The notes beneath the pieces are model-generated. The model saw nothing but the letters and a program-made list of their open reading frames with translations, was not told where the DNA came from and did not search any database. Positions 1 through 26,100 of a DNA stretch of 64,000 bases are shown here, in pieces. Position numbers and translations under genes: made by a program. How positions within the stretch are numbered: position 1 is the stretch's first letter; every line of letters starts with the position of its first letter. This stretch comes from Opisthocomus hoazin (Eukaryota > Chordata > Aves > Opisthocomiformes > Opisthocomidae). The stretch covers positions 10,803,089-10,867,088 of the forward strand of contig NC_134431.1 of the NCBI RefSeq assembly GCF_030867145.1, in the 5' to 3' direction.

Positions 1-3000
1 AGTACCAGTGGCTAGTACAACTAGGAGAGTTTGCATAAGATACTTTTTGAGCAAAGCAGGAGTTGACAGACAGAAGTCTCCAGAGTAGTTACGGGTTAGG
101 AGACTGAACTGAGGGTAATTTTTTGAAGTCTGGGAGGAATGGAAAGAAAGGGCTGTGGGCTGCCGTGTGAATCCGTACTGTTAGGTTTATGGCAGGGGGA
201 AGGGAGGAAGGGTCAGGCATTCTGGTACAGAAGGCTTTGGGACAAGGGGCTGAGAGCCAGCTGATGAACATCTGTAGGACTCTGGAAAGTAAGGCTGTGT
301 TCATGGGACCGATCCATTTTGTCTGAACAACACAGCCATCTGCCCTTGCGTTCTGTGTCCTTTCTTTGTGGCAGGACATGTGATGCTGTCAGGCCAAGTG
401 GAACTCATTCATGCAGCTGAGAGCAACCTTCTCCTGTAAAGTACTAAAGAACTTCTTATTCCAGTCACTACTGGAAATTAACAGGGACAAGAACTTTCCA
501 TTTGAAGCACAGCACTTCAGCAGACTTCCTCTTTCCACCCCTGAAGTTTCTAGGGGTATTTGCACAGAGTACAGGATTTAAAACCAAGAAATGAGTGGCT
601 GACATGGAATGACTCATGCTCAAGACCAGAAGCATTTGACTTTGGAAAACTGACTTCAGTTCTAGCCCTTCCTCTTTAAAGTTTTATATTGCACGACCTT
701 TTAAGTGAAATGTCGAGCTTCCTTTTTAAATGACAAGATCTCTGCAGTGTGACTATGCGTGTGATTCAAGAAGGTGTTTCGTAACTTTATCAATCCCTGT
801 GTCCATCCGATAACTTCAGTTCTCGTGACATCACTGGCTTCAAGTTCCTCATAGGATACTAATTGCATCCTTTGAATGAGTCTGCTTTCTCCGACGTGGA
901 GACCCTGTAGTACTATTATTGACATATTCTGAAACTGCCCTAACACCAGTGAGCATCAGTAGTTACGTGACTCCTGCAGTGCTCAAAAACTTCTGTGACT
1001 GGTGAATTTACAAGAAAGGCCTAGAACATCGTCATTTTACATAACATGACACTAGATTGTTTCTCTCCAATAACTTTCTCTGTTGAAGGCCGTCTGATTT
1101 CCACTAAAGTCGGCTTCATATCCTGGAAGTAATTTTAGATACTTTTTTTTGTCACTTTAGGTGTTCTAGCAACTGCTACAGCCAAAAAGGCCACCAAAAC
1201 CTCAACCAAAATCCCAAACCACTGTTATCCCTTGTTGCTGAGAAGAGTATGCCCCATATTTCAGGCATGGATTTGACCACTGAGGTCAGCACCCGCGTGC
1301 CCTCCAGGATTTTCTATTTTATTGATGTTCATTACATTCAGAAATGAAGTGCTATATGCTAGTGGGATTTTCATAGGAGTCAGCAGCTTGCCTGTTGCCA
1401 TCTCTAGGTCCCTCATTTTATTACCACCCCACCCCATTTTTATTCCTGTTTATTGAAATGTGCTTCAGAAATATATGACGCTTTTGAAGTTGTCTGTTTC
1501 TGGAAGGTACGTGGGTAACTTCTTCCTTCTCATTTTTTCTGTGCCTATGGGAATTATGCATCTCCTAGAACTCCCTTATTCTTTCAGTACCTTTAGGCAT
1601 TGTAGCATCTTTAAAAAGATCTAATATTTGGTAGCAAGGTAATAGCCAGCTCTCTGTTCGCTTACCAATGAATTACAGGTTTCAGATCATTAAATATGTG
1701 ATGTTGGTATTTGAATCTCTCTGAGATGGAACTCTCTGAGGCTGGGAGTAGTGTGTGTATGCACATACATATGTATGCTTAAGTGTAATATTTTTATATT
1801 AGAACACCTTTGTATCATTCAATTTCTGTAATGAAACATTTCATCTGTTTCCTTTTTTAAAAGAGGGGACAATTCTTTTCAAATTTGTTAATGCTGTGAA
1901 AGGAAACAGTGTAGATTAGTGCTTCTGCTAATTTAACCCAATATTTACAGCAAAAATGCCTAAGCGTCTTTTGGTTTGGTTTGCATTTTGCTGGGATTTT
2001 GGGGGGTTTTTTTAGTATGAATCTGAAGTGGTAAGGTGGTTGTGTTGTTTTTTGGGTGTTTTAACACTTAAAAAAGCAACGTGTAGGCTTTGCGGGAAAT
2101 GTGGTTAGAGATCTAGAAAACCTTTTTTCCTAGTTCCCTGTTTTTTTCTCTCATTAATCCTATACAGTTGTTACAGAAGTAAAATAAACCCCTGCAAAAT
2201 ACATAGTCACCGACTTAGCGTCAGAGACGAATTTATGAAAACATCCATTTTAGCTGCCTCGTGTTTGAGATATTAGACTGTGGCAGTCAAGATCATATTC
2301 TCCAGACTGCATTCTTCATAAGCAGAAATACTGGCAGCCATGTGTTAAGTTATAAAAAGATAGCAGCTGATGTCAGAGCTTATTTCAGTGAGGAGCCATT
2401 TCAGAATACTGAACTAATTTTGAACAGGTATATGTAAAATAGAACTCTTTCCTTGACATGTAGCATTCGGTGTAAATTGATACGTATCTGAATAATGGGG
2501 TAGAAAAAGATGAACAAGTAATAAGCTGCAGTAAATAGCCCATTTAAAAAAAAATAATAAAATCTTCAGCATTGCACATGACTCTCTATGCAAAACTGAG
2601 AGGAAGAGAAAACTAATTTAGTTTGCCTTGCATTTTAGGGATTAGACTTTTGAGCTGGTATAAAATCCTCCTGCTCTAATGTTGGAAAGCTACCACAGTT
2701 TGAACCAGAGCCTGAACTAACGTGAAATTATTAATAGAGGAGCGCCCAGCCTTTCTGTGCAAGTGATCTGTATATCACAAGCAGCCCTCCAAATGCACTA
2801 ACTTTATGTGCGCAGAAACCTGTTCTCTCATCACACTGGGGGTGATTCAAAACCATGCTCAAATATATCTGTATCTGGACAGATTATTAGTATTAAACTC
2901 TGCTTCATTTGGTTTACTATATTTAGCAAAATCAATTTCATCTCATGAAAGGGGGTTAATTGAGCTCAGTAATTTGTTTTTAATGATAACTTTTTTAGTG

Positions 3001-4088
3001 GCCTCTGGGCTAGGTTCATTTGTTCATTTCATGTATGTGCACAATGTCTGTTTTGGGATTTCTTAAACTTAATTATGCTATTGAAATACCAGTTCTACAG
3101 TAAATCCATTCCTTCAGTTTTCATTAATTTCAGTTAAACCTAACAGCTTCACTGTGAAGTTCCTAGTACTACAGTTTTTAAGAATTGCATATTTATGCAG
3201 TATTTATTTACAGTGTGAAGTTCTGTTTCTACAAATTGGGACTAAAGGGCAAGGAGAGTGGAATTGTTTTTGGTAGAACTTTTGAAATTGTCTCAGATAG
3301 CTGAGCTGTAGTATGCATCTGAAAAAAACTGAAACCCTGATTATATGCTTGAGATAATATATATGTTTTAGTAGAGCATGTGAATTGGGTAAAAATAACT
3401 TTTACCACTTGCAGCTTTGTGACATCTTGCTGATAAGATAAAGATGTGAGTGATCTTAGACAAGTTACCTCTCCATGTGTGTGTTTGATGCCAAGGGGAC
3501 GGAGCACTGGAACAGGCTGCCCAGGGAGGTTGTGGAGTCTCCTCTGGAGATATTGAAGACTCGCCTGGACAAGGTCCTGTGCAGCCTGCTGTAGGTGACC
3601 CCGCTTCGGCAGGGGGGTTGGATTAGGTGACCCACAGAGGTCCCTTCCAACCCCGAACATTCTGTGATTCTGTGAGGGTCGACAAGATTTATTTTTTTTT
3701 TCTGTCACAGTGAACATTTTCCAGTTGCTGCTGAGTCAGAAGTACACTTGGTAGTTTCACTGATAGTGGAAAGAATTGCTTAAAGCAGTTTATATGAAAG
3801 TGCTTTGGGGCAGACACCCTGCTCCATCAGGAGTGTAAAGACATAATGTCTGATAAATGCTCTGCTACTTTATTATGCAAGCTAATAATATTTTAACACA
3901 CAAATAGCGTTAGTGTTGTATTCTGATAAATTTAAACTCAGTTTTTAAGTTGAAGCCCAAAGTGCTTTCTGTCCAGAACTCCCACACATGAGGATGTGAA
4001 GCCAAATGGGTATTTGTCTTAAAATAGCTAATGATATGATGATATTAGGTGGATTCATATCTAAGACTTTTTTTGTTTGTTGTTTCAG
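1..4088 (+). other. PTPN1: PTPN1 intron 1, 3' part
   Basis: No exon is supported here. Apart from the CR1 fragment near 3.5 kb, this is unique AT-rich intron sequence with short T and A runs and scattered chance reading frames of up to 162 codons. Confidence 0.85.
3497..3676 (+). mobile_element. CR1 LINE 3'-end fragment (copy 1)
   Basis: About 180 bases of the CR1 3' end, 5'-truncated as is usual for CR1. It begins at gagcactggaacaggctgcc, continues through the ORF2 C-terminal codons and the conserved GACCCACAGAGGTCCCTTCC block, and ends in ATTCTGTG repeats. It lies in the sense orientation within PTPN1 intron 1. Confidence 0.93.
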
Positions 4089-17685
<13,597 letters not shown>

Positions 17686-18773
17686 CGGACACGCCAGCAG
17701 AGCGACCCTGCAGGAAACGCCAACAATTTGACCGGTTTGTTATAAGCTTCTCTGACAGCAAGCGAACAGAGGCAGTCAGCCTTGTCTCGGTGGAGGTAGA
17801 TCTTAGGTTGAAAGGCCAGAACTTTGGTTAGGGCTTAAAGAGTGAATTGATGCACTAGGGTTTTATCTAGCCCTGTGGTCCCAAGAACATAATATTCTAA
17901 TCTCAGGGCCTTAAAAGTATTCAGGAGTAAGCAGAGAAAATGCCAAATAGTCTGTTTTCCTTTTTTTTTTTCTTTTTTTTTTTTTTAAACTAAATAATAG
18001 AATTACAACACATTGTTGTTTTTAGCCTTTTTTAAAAAGCCAGTTCTTTTGCTGTTGTGTTTCAGAAAAAATAGACACAAGTGAAACTTGCTTGTACTCT
18101 CCAAGTGTTGTAACCAAATACATGACCTACCATGATGAGTTCCCAAAAAAAGCAAAAGAAACCCACATACCTGAAGAATGTAAACTTTTTGGAAGGGGAG
18201 GGTGTTGGGGGATGGGTGTTTGTGGTTGGTTTTTTGTTTGTTTTTTTTTTTTTTAACTTGATTCATCATTAAAGACTGAGTTGTGGGCAGTGCCTGTGGT
18301 ATTGATATATTTAATCTTGGCATAACTGTTCTTAAAGAGCTTATTGTTTTACATGTGTTTATAGAAACAGGCTTCTGCGTTTGCTCAGGGTATCCCAACA
18401 TGTCCAGCTCTTTTTTTCCTTTTTATTTTTAATAAGTGTATCTCCTCATTGACTTTTGTTGCACTCTGCTTGCACATATGCCTATTTACATTGCACCATC
18501 CTTTGTAAAGCTGGTTGTACTTCGATATTCTGGGTTAGGAGAGGTTGAGGGGAGGGAGAGAAACAGGAAGGGAAACTCAACCAGAACACGTCCACCAGCA
18601 TTTTGCAGCTGTGCAGCTGGCATTCGGAAGGACCAGTTCTTAAACCTCGTCATTTGGAATGTAAAACGCAGTTTCACTCTACATCTGCTTCACAAGGAGC
18701 AGCACGCTTCCTGCCAGGGCCGGAGAGGTAACGTACGCAGAGGCGTTGCAGGCAGCGGACAGGAAAGCGCTTC

Positions 18774-18779
18774 AATAAA
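18774..18779 (+). terminator. PTPN1: Proximal PTPN1 poly(A) signal candidate
   Basis: AATAAA 1.1 kb after the stop. It could yield a short 3' UTR. A second internal AATAAA is at 19592-19597. Confidence 0.4.
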
Positions 18780-20852
18780 TCCAGAGCAATTAATGCTGTG
18801 GCAGCTTCCTTAAGACACAAAAAGTTCGAGAGAAGACACGTTGGTCCGTGAACGTATCGGTTGGCTCATGATGCAAGCGTTTGTGTGTTCTGCTTTTTTT
18901 AAAGCAAAGATTTAATGCTGGCTTTAGTTTGGCGTGAAGATCCGCTCTTCAGTAGCCGCCGGCCCAGGGCAGGGCTTGCACCTCGGCAGCGGGGTTGCGG
19001 TGAGGGCAGGCCCAGCCGACTGGGACGGGTGGGTTGGTCCCCGCCATGCTGTGCCTGCGGCAGCTCACTCAGCTGCTGGCTGGGGCCGCAGGGCCGGGAC
19101 TCGAGCAGCATCGAGTGCTGGTAAACAGGGATTTGGGTGCGTTGGTAGAACTGTGACTGGAAGTCGGTGTTGCGCTGAGCGGTGTTAGCCAATGCCGCTC
19201 CTCTTGTTAGTACCAAATTACTGATAGTTCAGACAGTAATAGCGAAGATTGCTGTGCTGGTGTCATGGGGCAGAGGGTAGGAGTACGCTCACTACTGGGA
19301 GTTGTAGTGATTGAAACTAAACCATGATGGCTGATTCCCAACAGTGTTACTGATCGGCTCTCTTTATTTTTAAAGGCTTTCTAGATTTGTAGCACTTAAC
19401 CACCATTCTCAGTGCAAACAAGGCTATGGAGTATCTTACGTAAGTCTCTCTCCACTCCGTATTTATTTTTGCAGAGCTGTCTGTAGGCGTAGCTCTTCTC
19501 CTTGTTGGTGAACGGGGGGGTGGGGTAGGCGGGAGTTACTTCTGGTTTGTGTTTTGTTAAGCTTGCATCAAGGGCTTTTCAAAAGTACAATAATAAATCC
19601 TCAGGTAGTACTGGGAATCAATACTTTACCTGTGAGACTGTTGGTCAGACCAGTACTTGAAAGGAGGAATGTTGTAATCAGCCAATATTTAGTTATATTA
19701 TTGGAAACATGAAAAATAAGTATAAAAAATGGTAATATATAATGGCTCATCTGTGTATGTAAGACACAGTATGTGATTGCTTTGTCCCCACTATTCTCTC
19801 CATCATCTGGTAGAATATTGTTCTAAGGCAACATTTGTATCCCATTTGTATTAAAATGCATGTAGAGTCTTCTAGTGTCCTGATTAAATACCCCGTGCTT
19901 GAAAGGTGAAAGAACTTATATTTCTGCTTCCTGATGTGCCCAAATTATATTTGCATGAACTGATCATTAAGTGGCTGTGGTTCAAAGGGTGTTGCTGAAA
20001 GTATCTTCGTTCAGCGATAGACTGAGTCGGTGTTTATCAGAGAACATGTACTCGCCTGATACTTGGCATGACTTCCTATTGAATTTCTGTGTACTCAGTG
20101 TAACCCGGTTGTTTATCATGGTTCATTTCAGCTGAGTAAGTATAGTACAGACATTCCAGAGAGTTTAGTAAGCCCTATTCACACCTCACCTCTGGCCGCT
20201 GGAGGTGAGCAGCAGCTCCGTGGTGGCAGCGTTCACGGTGCTGCACTGCAGGAGGGGGCGGAAGCCGCTGCTGCGACAGCTCCGTAGCGCTCTGGGCCTC
20301 AGAAACGTGGGCTCCTGCAGCGGTGGCCCACTTCAAAACAAACAACCCAAACCCACCTCCATGCTGTTCCCAACAGGGAGTATTTTAAATTTGAGGCTTC
20401 ACAGGAGAGCAAAGCATCCTTCCTTTGAATCCAGGGCCATGCACTTGCACTGTGCTTCCAAATTACTCTAACCAGAGGAGGTTTGCGTGGACGATACAGT
20501 TGTGAACATCCCCCTTTCTGCCCCGCCTTTTGCCCTTTCTTTCAGCTGTTCCAAACCCAGAGCTTACACTGCCCCGGGGTCGCCAGGGGAGTAGCCCGCA
20601 GGCCCAGTGAGGTGTGCATACGGCTGGGAATACTGAACTGTAAACATTTTTGTTTTGGTGTCCTGTATATGTATGTAGTAGCTCGGGTGTGTATATACAG
20701 TAGCGTTTCAAAGTGGGTGTATTGGTTAACCTGTTCTTGGAAAATGGACAAATATCCATGTTAAACTTGTTAGAAAGTTAGTGAGCTGCTCTGCTATATG
20801 CCTTAAGCAAATATTTACTCATCAGGTCTTTCTTTTTTACAGATTGCCATAG

Positions 20853-20858
20853 AATAAA
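20853..20858 (+). terminator. PTPN1: PTPN1 poly(A) signal candidate
   Basis: AATAAA followed by a T-rich run, about 3.2 kb after the stop. It is a plausible 3' end, about 175 bases before the distal signal. Confidence 0.5.
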
Positions 20859-21028
20859 CTTTTTTAAAAAAATGAAAAAGCCAAAAAAGCTAAATGTTTT
20901 GGTATAATACATTTTCAGGTATCTTGTCTTTTGTGTAAGCCGCTGCAAAGACCTCACAGGTTATATAGTAAAATTGTACAGTTTTTCAATTTCCCATACA
21001 AGTTTTCAGTTCTCATTTCAGTTGTAAC

Positions 21029-21034
21029 AATAAA
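21029..21034 (+). terminator. PTPN1: Distal PTPN1 poly(A) signal
   Basis: AATAAA in the context TGTAACAATAAAATTC, followed by a T run and T/C-rich sequence. It is the last signal before the intergenic gap and the likely main 3' end. Confidence 0.65.
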
Positions 21035-21055
21035 ATTCTTTTTTTAAAGAATGTA

Positions 21056-22139
21056 GATGAGTCTTATTGCTTCCTGTCCTCTCAGGGCTACAGCCACCAG
21101 CTCCTGTTTCAAACCGCTTGCAGCTCAGGGCTAGCATGGTACCTGGGGGGGGGTTGTAAAGTGATGTAAATGTTACTGTAAGAACTTACTTGTAGGTCAG
21201 AACTCCAGTAGAAGAGAGTAAGTGAAATGAGGATCCTGTGTACACCTCCCTCCTTTGGTCTTTCACTTTAAGCAGTTACATTTTAACTGTCGTGGCTCAG
21301 GAATCAGTGTAATATAAAAAAATGTAGTAACTCTCAAGCACAGAGAAACTCTGCAAGAGTTTCAGTTGTGCCTTAACACGAAGCTGCATTTGGCAGGGAG
21401 AGGGTAGCGTACCTGTGTGCGCTACAGCAGCTGCAGCCCTCAGCTTTCCATGGTGTTGGGATTTAAGTATTTATCTTCTTGTTTATATTTTTAAGGAAAG
21501 CTACAAACAGAGGAGAGGTGCTTGAAAACTGAATTTTCAGTAGTTTCCTAAGGTGGTATTAAAGCAGCTGCGGTGGGTTTTCATATGCAGTGCACCTTGG
21601 AAGCTGTCAGCACCTCGGCACTGGTGGGTAATGCCCAGCTCAGGCTGCCGGAGGAAGGAGCTGGTGAGGTGTAAGAGACAGCACAGCCCAGCCAGCTCTT
21701 CCCTTTCCCCCTTCTACTGACAGGGAAGAGGGGGGCAGAGAGGCCTGTGGAAGCAGCAAATTTACCAAAGTAGAACTTATCTCCCTGGCTTTTAAATAAA
21801 TCTGTAAATGAAAAGCAGTTACAGCACAGACACGCAGCCCATTAAGTTTTACTTTGCTATGGAACAGGATGACCTGATCACCCTGGGCCTGCTGTTGCGA
21901 GCTCATCAGTACAGCTGCAGCTGTGTGAGCAAGCTGCACTGCCAGACTGGGTACCAGCAGCAGAACAGCAGCTCAGCCTGGCTCAGGGGTACGAGCCAGG
22001 ACTTTCCCCAGACGGACTGCAGAAGCAGGGACAGGACAAGCTGCGGATTGAGCCAAGCTCTGTGCCAGTTCAGTGTCTTAATTCCCTTCAGGGGTTTATT
22101 GCCTTATCCACAGTGCCACAAGTACATCAGCATGAAGCA
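21056..22139. other. Intergenic gap between the convergent PTPN1 and RIPOR3 3' ends
   Basis: About 1.1 kb of unique sequence. The chance ORFs here (up to 123 codons, 21808-22179) show no domain. A minus-strand AATAAA at 22095-22100 is an alternative RIPOR3 poly(A) signal. Confidence 0.65.
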
Positions 22140-22144
22140 CTTGC

Positions 22145-23076
22145 AGGAACTTCTCTCAAATGTTTTATTAGAATTTTAGAAAACAGTATGAAATCAAACA
22201 AATAAATACTGAATAGAAAAGTTATATATATATATAAAAATACATATACACACAAGCCAAACCCTTTCAAGTATTTTACCTGAAGCCAGGCTTCTCTTCA
22301 TGACTACCCTCCACTGAGTTACAGAAGCGTTGAGTAAGGAGCCTGACAAGGGGCATATGATAGTGAGAAATCTTGATCTATGACTAAATGAATAAATTTT
22401 AAAAAAACACCAACAGCTTAGAGCTGTCCACATGTCAGTCAGACCTGCACATGGCAAACACAATCCACAGCTTCCTGTTGTGAGCTGCTGAGGATACACA
22501 CTCAGCACACAGCCCTGTCAGTCCTGGCTTGAACCTGGCCCAGGTTGCAATCATTATGAAAAAATTGGCTTCTGAAGTAATGAGCTTTCCTTCTGCAACT
22601 AAATGGTACAAGAAAAGGAAGGCACCACGCAATGCTGCTGGATTTTTCTATGTATTACCCGTGGATGGACTGTTGAAGAATGATCATTTCTCTCAAGAAA
22701 TGCCAAATTAATAGAATACTTTCTGGGAAAACAGACCATATTTGACTTACAGATTGAGCAGGCGCAGGTAGTTCCAGCGAGATGGGGATTTTAACTCAAG
22801 TGACAACCTGGTTCCATATTCTAAGAGATCCTGGGTTTTATTCATCCAGCACTTGATATTTCATCACGTGCTGAGAGACAGTGAGGAAATGTATTCCAGT
22901 CTGGAGTGCAGACTGAGAACTCCCTGCTTTGGAAATAAACCTGCGCCCTGTCAGTATGCAGCACTTGTACACTGGGCACAAGTACACTGGGCACTCACTG
23001 AGAAACAACAACACAACCCTCAGGTACCCATGTGTGGCTGTGAGGACAATACGCTTCAGCTCCTCCTATTCCACTA
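22145..23076 (-). other. RIPOR3: RIPOR3 3' UTR
   Basis: Runs from the TAG at 23077-23079 to the first minus-strand AATAAA. It includes a (TA)7 run at 22223-22236 and, on the minus strand, a TATTTATTT AU-rich motif at 22199-22207. The extent is inferred. Confidence 0.55.
22164..22169 (-). terminator. RIPOR3: RIPOR3 poly(A) signal
   Basis: AATAAA on the minus strand (TTTATT on plus), about 0.9 kb past the RIPOR3 stop. A second copy lies at 22095-22100. Confidence 0.55.
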
Positions 23077-23177
23077 CTAAAACACTGTGATTTCAATTTC
23101 AGCCTCTTGTTGGACAGTTTCTCTTAATTCACAGCAAATCCTGTCCATTTTCTCAAAGGCTTGCCGTCCCTTTTCAC
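23077..23177 (-). CDS. RIPOR3: RIPOR3 coding exon 21 (C-terminus)
   Basis: Completes G911 and encodes 912-943: [19 protein letters not shown], ending AEIEITVF and TAG. The acceptor on the minus strand is tccatag. Human RIPOR3, as I recall it, ends in a very similar EVEITIF-like motif. Confidence 0.94.
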
Positions 23178-26100
23178 CTATGGAGAAAGAGAAAACACAT
23201 CCCACGCTGAGGAAGAGAACGCAGTTGGAAACACCCCGCGAAAGGTGGTATTCCAGAAATACTTCTGTTGTGACCTTGTTTGGAACTAACAAGAACTCTC
23301 AATAGTGACAAACACATCTCTAAGGGAACGCTTTTCCAAAAACTGCTAGAAGCCACCCTGGAAAATCGGGCCTTCTGTAAACATTTCCACATGAGTAATG
23401 ATTTGGAACGTCACAGCTGGAAAACTCGGTTTGTAATGCATGTGAATCTGAGTGTTTCTGTGAAGCAAGTCTGGAGATCCCCAGAATGAAGCATGAATCA
23501 AAGGGTTTTTTAGGAAGAGCAGAGCAGGGAAGTTGCTGGCTCCCAGCTAAACTGGCATCCTCCCCAGCAGCTCTGCATTTAAGACAATTAGCCTAGGTGG
23601 TTCTCCTGCACCCTGCAGAAGTACAAATACCTAGCCAGTAGCAAACTGGGAACATGGACATTTCACTAGCAGCTGAACTCCCCTGCAGATCACTGAGTTC
23701 AGGTGAAGTGAGAAGTAATGAACCAGTATAAAACCATGTTGTTAGTGCTCTTTACCCCTCCGGTATTCAGAGCAGAACCACTTGAAGGAGAATAGGAACA
23801 TCAAAATCAGAAGTAACTAGTCAGTTTGTAGGTGGCTAGAAGAGGTTACCGAGTCCAAAGAGTGGTGGTGTTCTGGTAAATAAAAGCTCTCCAAATCAGC
23901 TGAGCTAACCTCAGAGCTAGAAGAGGCTTCATTGTGATCCGGCAGGTTCAAATGGCCTTTTACAAAGTCTAGGAGAAGAAAATTGCTGATGCCAGTGCTA
24001 CCACAAAGAAGTACTCCAGCAGCACTGTCTGCCACCGTTTTAAAAAGTTTAGTGGTTCTTACAGCACTTTGTTGTACAGAAACCTCCTTGGTCTGCTTCT
24101 ACAAACATTAATGGGAGCCTTTGGTTATTAGATAAAGCCTCTGGGATACAAAGTGTAGCTTAATGGTATGAAATTGCTGTTCATGAGACGTTTCCGTTGT
24201 CCTCAGTGTGCTCAGGCTGAACGTCAGGCCTGCTCTCCTTCTGCACTATTCCACATTACTGTTTCAAAATCTGTTTTAGAGTGGCACCAAAGACTTACCG
24301 AAGGATAGCGTCGTTTCCCTGGCTGCATTCCTAACTTCCTCTCGTTCAGACTGGCACAGCTGGGCAACCTGCTCAATACTCTCAACACCCTGGTTGGGAA
24401 AAGAAAAGTTTGCAACAGCAGCTTTTCAGCAAGCATTTCGATGAACTCTTTGTGCAAGGTAAGCACGTATGTACCAGCTCCCATCCCTTCTTGCGCCTGA
24501 ATTCTACTGTGACCTTTGTTTTCTCCCCCAACATACCGGCTTGCAGTTACTTTTTCTGAGCATGATCTCAGCTACCTTCTCTCCTGTTCTAGGGCATGAA
24601 AACGTGTAGAAGTCCTAGGGTCTGGGCCACTGCTGCAGTACCATTAAGTGAGCATAAAGCAATCAGGACCCTCCATGGAAGAGTTACTGCAGGTTGTGCA
24701 AGGGCAACAGTTGCTTTGCAAATCTGATGTTGAAAACAAGACTCTGACTCGTTGGGCCCATCTTGTGACTGCCTGTTTGTAGAAACTGTCCTCACAGTAA
24801 TCCCCTGTGGGCAAACGGGCTTCTTACAGACTTGTGGCTGTTGGAGAGCTTTACATCTGTTCTGACAGGTCCTTATAATAGCAATGCAGATGTTACTTTT
24901 ATTTTCTGACTATAATCAGCTATTGTTAAAAAACTTAACTTTAAATTTCTATAGTTAAAGCTTTAGAACTGACTCCATATAGAGCTGACTGTTGCTCATT
25001 TTTCTACACGCTGGATGTCCCCCAGTCAGTGTTGTTTTTCACCACTGACCATATTGCACAAGTTAGAAAACATCCTTCATGCCACTGTATGGTGCCTGTT
25101 GGATCGAACTGGACACTCCAAGCTGCCTGCAGCTCCCTCTGCCTGCTGCCTTTTGAATAACAGCATTAACGGCTTGGAACTTTGGCAGCCAAAGAATTCA
25201 GTAATTCCAAACAGAAGGAAGCTGAAAAAGTAACCCCACCAGCTTAAAAAAAAAAAAAAAAAAAGCTAGATACACTTTTGGATCTAGCAGTTTTGGCCAA
25301 ACATGAACAGCAAAAGTGGAGCTGCAAATACTTACTCTGAGGTTTTTAAGGGCCAAACATGCAGCTTGCTGAAGCGTTGCATCACAGTCAGCTAGCACAT
25401 CAGTGTAAAAAAAGAGAGCCTAAACAAAAAAAGAGGGGGAAAAATAAAAAGAAAGGCTTTATTAACTTAAACGTAATGAAGCACTCAAATTCAGACTGAC
25501 GTGAGCACTGGTTTACCTATCTGAAATTGAATAAAGGGTGTGGACAAATCACTTGAACACTGATGTGGTTTAGGCTCTAGTTCACAATTAATGGAGTGTG
25601 GAGAGGACAACAGTGCTATTCTAGGATAACACGAGGTCCATATATTTCAGCATCTATTTAGAAAAGCCGCTAAGAACTGCAGTCTTCACCTTTTCCCTAA
25701 AGTTCTTGTTCGCTGCTGCCCGGGAGAGGCAGGATGTGGCTGCTTTGCTGACGCGGTGGTTGTCATCTAGCTGCAAAATCCCAAGTAGCCGTAAAGTCTG
25801 CGGTAGAGGTTGGAGCCTGCTCAGTCGCTTTCCTTTCAATTTTTTAAGCGTCTTCAGCCGTCCAGGGCACTGTAGCTCCTCAATCAGCATCACTGTAAGT
25901 GAAAGGACTCGGCTTCACTGACAAATGAAGACATTATCAAGAGAAGACAAACTCTTCTCCAGTGCCACCTCTTTTCGCCCCATGCAGTTTTCAGAAGGCT
26001 AGTAAGTAGCCAAGCATGGCAGGAAGCAAATCAGGATGACTGCCCCTTTGACCATCCTGTCTTCTGTCCCTGCCCTTCTTTCATTTCCTCCTGTGCCCAG

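Larger units (their letters stand above)
17686..21055 (+). other. PTPN1: PTPN1 3' UTR
   Basis: From the stop codon to just past the AATAAA at 21029, about 3.4 kb. It holds long T runs (17960-17986, 18240-18255), a GC-rich block at about 18945-19110 and several candidate poly(A) signals. No coding exon is supported. The true end is inferred from the signals and from the start of the convergent gene. Confidence 0.65.

Noticed and set aside
3229-3717. 162-codon minus-strand frame in PTPN1 intron 1
   Set aside because: It runs antisense through the CR1 fragment. The openness comes from CR1 sequence, not from a gene.
18003-18401. 132-codon minus-strand frame in the PTPN1 3' UTR
   Set aside because: It is antisense across poly-T and poly-G/T runs, with Lys- and Asn-rich low complexity. 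No gene support.
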